This document shows, one piece after another, positions 43,101 to 52,462 of a stretch of DNA of 64,000 nt. The notes beneath the pieces were generated by a model. That model did no database searches and was not told where the DNA came from. It was given only the letters and a program-made list of their open reading frames with translations. The stretch comes from Ochromonas danica. Taxonomy: Eukaryota; Sar; Chrysophyceae; Chromulinales; Chromulinaceae. The translations under genes were made by a program, and so were the position numbers. The stretch is taken from contig VKHL01000010.1 in assembly GCA_015146655.1 (NCBI GenBank), positions 62,001 to 126,000 of the forward strand, in the 5' to 3' direction. How positions within the stretch are numbered: the first letter of the stretch is position 1; each line of letters opens with the position of its first letter.

Positions 43101-46100
43101 ATTGCTCGTCTTTTGATGGAATGTTCTGAGATTTATGATACTAAAATAATGGGGAAAAAGTCAAATACTATTAACTCTACTGATGTGATTGGTATACTCT
43201 TTCAATGTGGATGGAATAAAAGTGATTTTGAAGGAGATAAGATAAGTTGCAGTGATAATAGTAGTCAATATCAGAGTACTATTAGAAACGGTGATGATGA
43301 AAGAAGAGTAGAATGTAGTGATGGGAGATCAAAAGGTCAATGTGTACGAGATTTAATGCAAGTGTTGAGTTTATCACTTATTGCAGATGATGATGTAGAT
43401 GATTGTCTTGTATTATATACTGAATCAACCATCATTGCTAGACAATCTTATCATTCTCTTCATCTTTATAAATCACCACATAATAGTTTGGGACTACCAT
43501 TTGGTATTTTATTCCAAACAAACTTGATTGGTCATCGCTCGTTGTTTTGGTTACAAGGATTAATACAAAAACAATCTGAGTCACAAGATGATGAAGAAAA
43601 GAGAAATGAATTGATTACGATTCTTCGCTCTTCTTTGAAACACTTACATAGTGACTTGCGTCAAATAACTTCTTTTGTAAATCATTCTCCGTATTGGTGT
43701 CGATTTATGGGATTTAGTGCTCATGCTTTTGTATCTTTCATTCTCTTTTATCTTCATCGTTATGAAGCACAATGGGAGGATAGAGGTGATATGAAGAACA
43801 ATAGTCTTAATGAATTAAGCAACAAGGGAAAAGATGGGTCTATCACTCCTCCTAAAGGATCATTTCTTCATCGAGAACGAGAATTACAATATCTACGTGA
43901 TTGTCTAACTGCTTTTGTTGCAACTGGATATTGGGAGATAGGATTACGTATTGCTTCTCTTTATCGTGCCTTTCAAACAGCAGATAAAACATTAGCCTCG
44001 AAAGTAGCAGCTGATCAAGGCCATTTCTCTAACTCACCACGACTGCTTACTTCAACATCTCGTAAGAATTTCACATCTCAAGTCTTTTCGTTTGATATTA
44101 TTTCTCCTCATTCTCCAACTATTCGTATGAATAAGAGTATGTTATTTGGTAACTCTTCACCTATGCCTTCTACACCATATAGTAATAATAGTAATAATCC
44201 CAATATTAATAATACTATTGGAGAGGTGATGTCACCCCAAAGAACTGCTACTATTACTAGTGAATTAGGGAGAGTATTGTCTAAATTAGAGGAGAAGCTA
44301 AAGCATGAAGGTTCATTACGTATGCCATCAGTCTTTTATGCATTACGGTTTGTTTCTTTTGCTCCTTTGGATATTAGTGCTTCAATGTTAGACTCATTGA
44401 ATGAAGATTTACCATCATCTCAGATAGAGAGATGTAATCTGACTAATGTCTATATTCATCAACAAGGTGTAGAGAATGTTGATTGGTATGAAGAGTGGTT
44501 TCTCTTACGATATGATTTATCATCTTTTGCATCAGCTGCACAGTTCTATCGAGACTATTTAAGATCTAATCAGACTGTACCAACATCTCAGCAACGAGAG
44601 TCTGCCAATAGTCTTCATCATCCACTGTCATTCCATCAAACTGCTCAACAGGTATTCTTTCCTTTTCTCTTCTTTCTTAATGGTTTGTTTTACTCATATT
44701 GTTGATCTATTCATTTTAGCTCGCTAACCATTTCCCCGGCTTTGTGTTACTTCCTAATCATTTCACATTAGAAACTCTAATGACTTCTTTGGTACAGTCT
44801 AATCAACGTAATACACGATTCCTACAATGTTTTGCAGCTTATCCTGCGAAAGTTTGTCAAGAAGCACATGATCTAACTTTATACTCGGAACCACTTCTTC
44901 AGTATAAACAACGTAAAGTACGACGGCGACTAGGCCGTCATGACGATTCAGGCAATGATTTGAGTGAAGAAGGAGGTAATGATCATGAAGAGGAAGAAGA
45001 GGATAGCAGCGATGATGATAGCGATGGGGACATCATTCAAAGCTCTGATCTGAATGAATTGCTGGAAATGGGTGATTATCAAAGAGAACCACGTTTTGAT
45101 GTTGAAAACGATGCAGGCAAATGGAGGATTAAGCGGAATGCCTTAGAGAAACAATACTTATCATTTGATGGGTTTCCAAAGGACTTCTTTGTTTATAGTG
45201 TGATGAGTACTGAAGAGAATGGTGTGATGGTGCGCCGCTATTCCCTTGCCACAAGCCAAAAGCACATCTCCGTGGAAGATATCACAAAATTGAAACAGAA
45301 ATGGCAAGGAAAAACTGTTAACACATCAACTGGATTGGCGCGGGATGAACAAGTTGATGGTGGGAAAAATGGTAATAGTAATGGAAAAGGCAAATTCAAG
45401 CAGTTAACAGATGGAGAAGACTATCATATCACTGCTGCCTCACTTAGTCCACTAATATCTGTTGCTCATGTTCATACAGAAGATATACTCACTCTAACTG
45501 CTTCAACAGAAGTTATGTTGTATAACAATGTGAAACTTGCTCGAATCTATCGATGCATGAAGCATTGCAATAGTCTGACTATCACAGAGCTTGCCAATCA
45601 ACCAGAGACAGCATTATTACATAGTGATCATCTCTTCCAGACTGCATTTTGTATGCTTTCTAATCTATTAGCTACCCCATCTATAAGTCCAATTGGGTTA
45701 GCCAATGTCGATACTATTGTAAGACTACTCCCTCTTCTCGTTATTGTGCTGCTGTGATGTGCTGATCTTTGCTATCCCTGTTGTTGTCTGTCTACTCTTC
45801 TCATAGTTGCTAAAGGAGCGTGAAAGCATTGAATCGAAATGGCAAAATATGCGCAAGCATGCCAAACGTGAATATATGCGTGAAATTAGCGTTTTCCAGC
45901 AATCTACTCGTGATTTGTTGCAGCACAGGACGATGGAAGTACCCAAGAAACCACAAGAACCAGATCTTGATGCTTTGAAAGCTGCATATGACCAACAAGC
46001 TGGGTTGGAGAAGGTTTCTCTTTTACAACAACATCGTGATTTGGCATATGATTATGTCAAGAAGATCACAAAGGAGATGCGCAAGTTTGCTGAAGCTCTT

Positions 46101-46301
46101 CTGGCAGCACAACAAAGTGAAGGAGAGACAAAGAAGTTTGCATCTCTCAATCCACTTTCTCCATCTTCCTATAACCTCTCAACTCAACCTCACAATGAAA
46201 TGAACCCTATGGAAGCAGATAGCAGTGCGACAATCAAATTGAAACAATGTCTCTATATTGAGGCACTTTATCATGCGATAGATCTTGGTATGGTCTTGTG
46301 A
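38530..46301 (+). CDS. Very large orphan protein (2,343 residues)
   Basis: Ten exons: 38530-38609, 38774-39419, 39496-39531, 39605-39668, 39740-40395, 40462-42102, 42158-42292, 42372-44651, 44720-45718 and 45807-46301. Every junction is GT-AG and in phase, and the total divides exactly. The first 250 residues have beta-rich, C2-like character (EAFLYIDLIDEKSGIPLCWGAG). The bulk is helical and Leu-rich. A Ser-rich linker covers about 770-910, an acidic run (EEEEEDSSDDDSDGD) lies near 1,890, and the C-terminal 150 residues are a charged coiled coil (ESKWQNMRKHAKREYMREI). There is no signal peptide or membrane span. I considered gamma-tubulin complex, DOCK and NPHP4 proteins, but the diagnostic motifs are missing. 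A large cytoskeletal or ciliary scaffold is possible. Confidence 0.8.
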
Positions 46302-46510
46302 TAAAACCAATTAAACTAGTACTAGTATTAAGGTAGTATTGTTTAACAACAAGTTAATCAACAAGGTTACATACTTCCCATCATGTATGTTATAACTAGG
46401 CTACATCAGGCTGGGAATAGAGTATGTAATGTGTTGGTGCTATCATACAGACTAGACTAGTAGATATTTAGTTATCTAGTACTAGATACTGTATGACACA
46501 GACACAGTGT

Positions 46511-46819
46511 TCACGAGAACTTGAACCCTCTTTTCGACAAATCCGCCCGAGCTGCTTGAATGTCTTGTTCTAACTTCACTCTTTCATCTGGATAGTCTTT
46601 GAAAGTCAACATATCACGGCCTAGTCTTCCTAGAAGATAACATCCTAATGAGACCAAGGCATAGAATGGCAAAGAAGCAACAATCCATCGAAGAGAAATA
46701 GTCCACGCTTCTTGTTGCTTAGGGTTAATATATAAAAATGCATAGTAGAAGAGAAACAAATAAGAAAAAATGGCAATAAAGAAAGAGAGAAGAAACTTTT
46801 GATGAAGCTTCATGTTCAC
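46511..46819 (-). CDS. DPM3: Dolichol-phosphate mannosyltransferase subunit 3
   Basis: Small ER membrane subunit that holds the catalytic DPM1 at the membrane, supplying dolichol-P-mannose for N-glycans, GPI anchors and O-mannosylation. 102 residues with two membrane spans (about 10-30 and 43-66) and a conserved C-terminal coiled segment: RDMLTFKDYPDERVKLEQDI followed by QAARADLSKRGFKFS. The ARADL-x-x-RG-x-x-F ending is the DPM3 signature. The second ATG (46813) could also be the start. Its 5' side faces a 1.2 kb gene-poor stretch. Confidence 0.93.
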   Translation of the reverse strand: MNMKLHQKFLLSFFIAIFSYLFLFYYAFLYINPKQQEAWTISLRWIVASLPFYALVSLGCYLLGRLGRDMLTFKDYPDERVKLEQDIQAARADLSKRGFKFS

Positions 46820-48031
46820 TTCTTCTCTATCTCATCGATTGATTGACAACTCAAGACCACCTCAAACCAATTACACTAACTTGATAAGGAATTACATTAT
46901 TGAACATTGCCAGCAAAACTCACAATTTTGAACTTTTAAACAAACTAAAATCTCGCTGATTAAAGCCAATTGGGAGCACTTGCTCGGGAACGAGAACATA
47001 CATATATCAAGTTAATTGAGTCTAGAGAGCAGAGAGCGTTCCATTCGTTGTTGAAGAGGGGCTGTTAATGTCCCTGCCTCCCCAAATAGGCAAACTGTTT
47101 GTATTTGCATTTTTTCGTCGAACTAAGTGAGATAAGAGAAGATACTATCAGCGGAATAAAAGGATTTAAAAGCAATTATTTTAACTCTTGCAAATTGATG
47201 TGCTAACTCGATGTCCAAATGTTTATTAAGTTATTCGTGCTGTATAATGTTTTAAAGCACCTCACGCAATACGCATCTCTTCACACTTTCAGATTGAGTG
47301 TGAGGGACGAGCAGAGAGAAAATATTCATCAATATCTTCTATTATCTCGCCTAGTTCCTCGAGATATCTAAATAGTACGCAATTTTGCCTGTGGGAAAGT
47401 TGACATTAACCTCGCAGCATCATTAGTGGGATGTATAATCCATAGCGCAACATCTTTCTTGTACTAGTAGTAGTTGCAGTTGGTATAGAATATCATCACT
47501 TTGGGACGGTATATCTCCTTGAAGAGATCTATAAAGGCCTTGGCTAGATGCATAAAGGATGCTTTGTCTCCTGGCCTAGTTAATGAAAGCGCTTTTGCTT
47601 TTTGAATGCTGAGAACATTGAAGCCACACAATGCGGTTCCTGGGCGTAGTTATTCATAAATCTAGATCTTCAAGTAGCTCCATTCATCCATCTAATAACG
47701 ACAGAAACAAAACTGCGACCCATCATATATTAACAAATGACTATGATGTGGCTAATCGAATATCTTATGAGCAATGCAAATATTCCTCCAATATCTTTTG
47801 AACCCTCTTTATTAATGACTCCAGAATTGTAAACCCCCAAACTTCGCGTTCAAACTGGGACCCTTCAAACAAAGTTTGGTTGCCATCCCAAAATGTGGAA
47901 ATCACTTTTCATTATCTATAAACTCAATAATCCACACTTTTAACCCTCTCGGAAACAAACTTTGGTTAGCTTCTCCAGGTTTTGTTGTCATCTTACAACA
48001 TAATCATCCTCCACAACCATAAAAAGCAGCC
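46820..48031. other. 1.2 kb gene-poor spacer with a decayed gene remnant
   Basis: The longest non-genic stretch of the window, between the divergent DPM3 and first GT77-like genes. Apart from the remnant at 47368-47646 it is AT-rich and without an open frame. I found no tRNA or other RNA gene. The last 100 bases are the promoter and leader of the glycosyltransferase gene. Confidence 0.5.
47368..47646 (-). pseudogene. Decayed transposase-like (possibly MULE) remnant
   Basis: A minus-strand frame, broken by one stop near 47465, reads in pieces CGFNVLSIQKAKALSLTRPG, DKASFMHLAKAFIDLFKEIY, RPKVMIFYTN and, beyond the stop, NDAARLMSTFPQAKL. The order resembles the core of Mutator-like DDE transposases (a strand, DK-x-x-F-x-x-x-x-x-xF, P-x-VIITD, AL-x-x-A-x-x-x-x-FP-x-A-x-x-R). 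A further frame-shifted stretch (FRYLEELGEIIEDIDEYF) follows to about 47305. The catalytic Asp positions are not intact. No terminal inverted repeats could be matched. It could instead be a pseudogene of an unknown host gene. Confidence 0.35.
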
Positions 48032-49524
48032 ATGTTGTGGTTGTTCCACTTCTTTGTCTTGCTTACCTTCGTCTGCCATACGCTAGCCCATGATGGCAAT
48101 TCCACCACTAAAGTCTTGGATCCTATTGATGCTCTAAATGAAGTCTTTCTTCGTCGTGCTGTAAACCGAACCGATCCTAATCGATTGGAGAGAGCGAATG
48201 AAGTGTTCGAAAATGCTTCGGGAATCTATTCCGCAAAACAATTCAACGTTCATCACCTAGCATTGAACAACACCATATTGATGACTGTGATGGGAAATAG
48301 TGATTCATATAACTCGCACTACATCTACTTCCTGAGGAACTTCCTGTGCTTTACGAAAACTCATCACTTGAAGCCTGTGGTCGTTATTCTACATCAGAAT
48401 GAATCTTACTTCTGGGAAGTGTCTGAGATGGTGAAGAGGCAAGGAGGGTTGGCGTTGGCTTATCCAGAGGCTCTCTTCTGGAGAACAGTGAGCTTGAAGA
48501 AGACTCCAGTGGTGCATGGACGAGGTCGAGGAGAGTACAACGCAGACTTCCCTCACTTCCTGTCTTATGGTGCTTTGGTGATGTTGGTTCCAGTGTTGGA
48601 AGCTCTTCAGTTGGGGTACAACGTGATCTACATGGATGTGGATGTGGCGATGGTGCAAGATCCTCTTCCTTATCTATTACGAGGGAATGCTGATCTGACG
48701 CTCTCAGTGGAGACGCGTCACTGTCAGGATTACTATTCCATCGCCAACCCCGAATATTTCAATTGGGACAGAACTGAGCCGAACTCCGGTGTGATGCATG
48801 TTCGATCTACAGGAGCTGGAATAAAAGCGTTTAGAAGATGGTTGGAGCTGATCGTGGATGCGAATGTGATGAATGATCAAGTCTCATTCAATCGACGAGA
48901 GATGCATCTTCAGTATGACAATAGTTGTCATAGTAGTCAGTATGAGCGAGCAGGCGATCCGAGGAGTCCACGTAAAGGCAACGTTAGCGATAGTTCTTCG
49001 TCATCACCATCTTCATCTGGAGGTGGTAGTTATTGCTTTGTGGACGAGATCTTGTTTCAGAATGGGATGATGGGCATGGTGTGTCCGAGCAAGAAAGTAT
49101 TCCGCGACGAATATTCAGTACAGCTGTTTGAACATGGAGTTCGTCTTCCAGGAGGAGGAGTATCGCCAGTGATTTTTCATGTTAACTACTGTGGTGACAA
49201 GGTGAAGGAATTGTATGCTCGAGGGTTTTGGTTGTTCGGCGGTGACGATCGTCCTGATCATTGTCATGCATATGATGTAGAGCAAACTTACTTTGGCAGA
49301 CATAATTGGACGGAGGAAGTGAGAAGAGTGCGTGATCAGAGAAGAGAAATGTTTGAATTATATGTGAAGAATGGCAGTTTGGTGAGGAGTTTAGCTTCAT
49401 CAACAGTCTATTATGTGGATGAGAACTTGACGCTTCATCAACTGCCCAATCTGGACACAATGTTAGTAAACTTCGGAGAAGATAGAGGTCAAGTGCATGC
49501 TTTACCGACGATAGTGTTAAACAA
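48006..49524 (+). repeat. Near-identical block, first tandem GT77-like gene
   Basis: Matches 50182-51700 at a constant offset of 2,176 bases with no difference that I can find, including in unread frames. It starts 26 bases before the ATG and ends 80 bases before the stop. The flanks on both sides are unrelated in sequence. Confidence 0.92.
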
Positions 49525-49603
49525 ATTGAATTATGGGGATGTTTATCCTCCTGCAACTCCTAAACAGATTAAAACTTATCGGCTAAAACATACAACAAAT
49601 TAG
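48032..49603 (+). CDS. GT77-like secreted/Golgi glycosyltransferase, copy 1
   Basis: 523 residues, no intron. Residues 1-19 are a signal peptide or N-terminal anchor (MLWLFHFFVLLTFVCHTLA). The catalytic domain has the nucleotide-sugar Asp motif YMDVDVAMVQDPLPYL (DVD at 202-204), preceded by FLSYGALVMLVPVLEAL, as in GT77 enzymes (plant RGXT xylosyltransferases and arabinosyltransferases). GVMHVRSTGAGIKAFRRWL and the late FHVNYCGDKVKELY complete the usual order. About six Asn-x-Ser/Thr sites fit a luminal enzyme. A Ser/Gly-rich loop (SDSSSSSPSSSGGGS) interrupts the domain near 328. The C-terminal 25 residues differ from copy 2. Probably acts on wall or scale polysaccharides or on glycoproteins; donor unknown. 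Confidence 0.82.
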   Translation: MLWLFHFFVLLTFVCHTLAHDGNSTTKVLDPIDALNEVFLRRAVNRTDPNRLERANEVFENASGIYSAKQFNVHHLALNNTILMTVMGNSDSYNSHYIYFLRNFLCFTKTHHLKPVVVILHQNESYFWEVSEMVKRQGGLALAYPEALFWRTVSLKKTPVVHGRGRGEYNADFPHFLSYGALVMLVPVLEALQLGYNVIYMDVDVAMVQDPLPYLLRGNADLTLSVETRHCQDYYSIANPEYFNWDRTEPNSGVMHVRSTGAGIKAFRRWLELIVDANVMNDQVSFNRREMHLQYDNSCHSSQYERAGDPRSPRKGNVSDSSSSSPSSSGGGSYCFVDEILFQNGMMGMVCPSKKVFRDEYSVQLFEHGVRLPGGGVSPVIFHVNYCGDKVKELYARGFWLFGGDDRPDHCHAYDVEQTYFGRHNWTEEVRRVRDQRREMFELYVKNGSLVRSLASSTVYYVDENLTLHQLPNLDTMLVNFGEDRGQVHALPTIVLNKLNYGDVYPPATPKQIKTYRLKHTTN

Positions 49604-50207
49604 ATATTTGTTTTCCATATGAGATGAATGTGTTGTATCCTCTACATCCTCTTTTAGTTTGATGTTATGACTGAGTTCTTTGATGGCGTATTTGGGGGTT
49701 ATTTTGCTTTTTATTTTAAAAGAAGATTATTTGATTAACCTGCTCGAAATATGAATATGAATAGTTTTTATGATTTAAATATGAATAGATTTTCTTTGTT
49801 GGTTTGCAATTATTAGGATTGAAGTTCATGGATATTCAAGGTACGCAAAGAAGAAATCAATAAAAATATACTAAATCACCATATAGAACTCATCTGCAAA
49901 GCTTGCCTTATCTTCCTAACCCTAACCTATTCATAAAGAGGATCTAAATTTATCTCGGAGTGAACGACACATTTCTAACCATTATTTGCCACAGGACTTT
50001 TGGTTGACGAACAAATTTTGGTTGTGATTCCACACCAACCAACTATATCCGAAACTCGCAACACCGTGTCGACAAACTGAGCAATCAGCGCTTTTAAACC
50101 GCCAAGAATAGTGGAAAGTGGTTGCCAAATGATGACAGAAGAGGAAAACAAAGTTGAGGAACATGAATAGCAAAAGAATATATCCTCCACAACCATAAAA
50201 AGCAGCC
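49604..50207. other. Spacer between tandem GT77-like genes
   Basis: 604 AT-rich bases, unrelated to the sequence upstream of copy 1 or downstream of copy 2. It includes a telomere-type CTAACCCTAACC at 49918-49929. No gene was found; antisense frames at 49975-50284 overlap the leader of copy 2 and are not supported. Confidence 0.5.
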
Positions 50208-51700
50208 ATGTTGTGGTTGTTCCACTTCTTTGTCTTGCTTACCTTCGTCTGCCATACGCTAGCCCATGATGGCAATTCCACCACTAAAGTCTTGGATCCT
50301 ATTGATGCTCTAAATGAAGTCTTTCTTCGTCGTGCTGTAAACCGAACCGATCCTAATCGATTGGAGAGAGCGAATGAAGTGTTCGAAAATGCTTCGGGAA
50401 TCTATTCCGCAAAACAATTCAACGTTCATCACCTAGCATTGAACAACACCATATTGATGACTGTGATGGGAAATAGTGATTCATATAACTCGCACTACAT
50501 CTACTTCCTGAGGAACTTCCTGTGCTTTACGAAAACTCATCACTTGAAGCCTGTGGTCGTTATTCTACATCAGAATGAATCTTACTTCTGGGAAGTGTCT
50601 GAGATGGTGAAGAGGCAAGGAGGGTTGGCGTTGGCTTATCCAGAGGCTCTCTTCTGGAGAACAGTGAGCTTGAAGAAGACTCCAGTGGTGCATGGACGAG
50701 GTCGAGGAGAGTACAACGCAGACTTCCCTCACTTCCTGTCTTATGGTGCTTTGGTGATGTTGGTTCCAGTGTTGGAAGCTCTTCAGTTGGGGTACAACGT
50801 GATCTACATGGATGTGGATGTGGCGATGGTGCAAGATCCTCTTCCTTATCTATTACGAGGGAATGCTGATCTGACGCTCTCAGTGGAGACGCGTCACTGT
50901 CAGGATTACTATTCCATCGCCAACCCCGAATATTTCAATTGGGACAGAACTGAGCCGAACTCCGGTGTGATGCATGTTCGATCTACAGGAGCTGGAATAA
51001 AAGCGTTTAGAAGATGGTTGGAGCTGATCGTGGATGCGAATGTGATGAATGATCAAGTCTCATTCAATCGACGAGAGATGCATCTTCAGTATGACAATAG
51101 TTGTCATAGTAGTCAGTATGAGCGAGCAGGCGATCCGAGGAGTCCACGTAAAGGCAACGTTAGCGATAGTTCTTCGTCATCACCATCTTCATCTGGAGGT
51201 GGTAGTTATTGCTTTGTGGACGAGATCTTGTTTCAGAATGGGATGATGGGCATGGTGTGTCCGAGCAAGAAAGTATTCCGCGACGAATATTCAGTACAGC
51301 TGTTTGAACATGGAGTTCGTCTTCCAGGAGGAGGAGTATCGCCAGTGATTTTTCATGTTAACTACTGTGGTGACAAGGTGAAGGAATTGTATGCTCGAGG
51401 GTTTTGGTTGTTCGGCGGTGACGATCGTCCTGATCATTGTCATGCATATGATGTAGAGCAAACTTACTTTGGCAGACATAATTGGACGGAGGAAGTGAGA
51501 AGAGTGCGTGATCAGAGAAGAGAAATGTTTGAATTATATGTGAAGAATGGCAGTTTGGTGAGGAGTTTAGCTTCATCAACAGTCTATTATGTGGATGAGA
51601 ACTTGACGCTTCATCAACTGCCCAATCTGGACACAATGTTAGTAAACTTCGGAGAAGATAGAGGTCAAGTGCATGCTTTACCGACGATAGTGTTAAACAA
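50182..51700 (+). repeat. Near-identical block, second tandem GT77-like gene
   Basis: Partner of 48006-49524. Divergence resumes abruptly at 51701, where AAGTTGTATTTTG replaces AAATTGAATTATG, still inside the coding region. Confidence 0.92.
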
Positions 51701-51779
51701 GTTGTATTTTGGGGATGTTTATCCTCCTGCAACTCCTAAACAGATTGAAGCTTATCATGATAAACAAAAGGTACATTAA
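50208..51779 (+). CDS. GT77-like glycosyltransferase, copy 2
   Basis: Identical to copy 1 over residues 1-497 and then different only in the last 26 residues (LYFGDVYPPATPKQIEAYHD against LNYGDVYPPATPKQIKTYRL). Same signal peptide, DVD motif and glycosylation sites. The promoter and both UTRs are unlike those of copy 1, so the two genes may be expressed under different conditions while keeping the same enzyme. The identity stops inside the last exon segment, not at a gene boundary, which points to gene conversion rather than a fresh whole-gene duplication. Confidence 0.82.
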   Translation: MLWLFHFFVLLTFVCHTLAHDGNSTTKVLDPIDALNEVFLRRAVNRTDPNRLERANEVFENASGIYSAKQFNVHHLALNNTILMTVMGNSDSYNSHYIYFLRNFLCFTKTHHLKPVVVILHQNESYFWEVSEMVKRQGGLALAYPEALFWRTVSLKKTPVVHGRGRGEYNADFPHFLSYGALVMLVPVLEALQLGYNVIYMDVDVAMVQDPLPYLLRGNADLTLSVETRHCQDYYSIANPEYFNWDRTEPNSGVMHVRSTGAGIKAFRRWLELIVDANVMNDQVSFNRREMHLQYDNSCHSSQYERAGDPRSPRKGNVSDSSSSSPSSSGGGSYCFVDEILFQNGMMGMVCPSKKVFRDEYSVQLFEHGVRLPGGGVSPVIFHVNYCGDKVKELYARGFWLFGGDDRPDHCHAYDVEQTYFGRHNWTEEVRRVRDQRREMFELYVKNGSLVRSLASSTVYYVDENLTLHQLPNLDTMLVNFGEDRGQVHALPTIVLNKLYFGDVYPPATPKQIEAYHDKQKVH

Positions 51780-52462
51780 TCCATATACTAACACTGTATG
51801 GTCCCACGTTCTCTGCGACTACCGAGATACGGTTGGGTTCTAATCAATCAAGTTTCAATTAGCCGAGTTGCCCGCTGAGGCAATTTCTGGCGTTTATGTT
51901 TGTTTGTATGTGTCCATTATAATAAATCAATTCGATATTTAGAGACTGACAACGGTTTTTAAATGATAATAAAGTGGTGATGTCTGATATTTTCTTCTTT
52001 ACTTAGCACAGGCAGGTTAGTAATATTAGTTCCTATCTTTGTTTATCTCATAGAGTCCCAGGGGTTTTCATTTGTTACGAGAGAACTTCCATCACCATCT
52101 TGACACTCACACTCCTTGACTTCCACACATTGAACCAATACCGAAGGAAGGATGAAAGATTGAAAAGACTAATCAAGGCCAGAATTCTTATGATTAATGA
52201 GGAGGAATTGTCTATTCAGTTCTCTTCCTCTCAGCTCCTTTTATTGTATTGCTCTCCAACAGTACACTAACAGTACAACATTCCATACATTCAAAATCTT
52301 CAGAAACTTGCAATCAGGTCATTAAAGACAATCAAATGCTTTTAGCAGAGTTCTAATGAATCATTAGAGACAACAATAGTTCTTTCTTCGCTTATCTATC
52401 ACCATACAATATTCAACTACTTTCAATAGCCAGATGTCTATATCAATTATAGAGAAAAGACC
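51780..52462. other. Convergent spacer between GT77-like copies 2 and 3
   Basis: 683 bases between two 3' ends. AT-rich with no supported gene. A GGTTGGGTTCTAATC stretch near 51830 resembles a tRNA T-arm, but I could not build a cloverleaf. Confidence 0.45.

Noticed and set aside
38530-46301. Gamma-tubulin complex protein 5/6, DOCK or NPHP4 homologue
   Set aside because: Size and helical content fit loosely, but none of the family's conserved stretches could be found.
48389-48658. His-rich frames antisense to the glycosyltransferases (also 50565-50834, 53396-53665)
   Set aside because: They recur only because the coding DNA beneath them is duplicated; they are shadows.
51825-51870. tRNA-like T-arm GGTTGGGTTCTAATC
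   Set aside because: No matching acceptor stem, anticodon arm or A box could be found around it.
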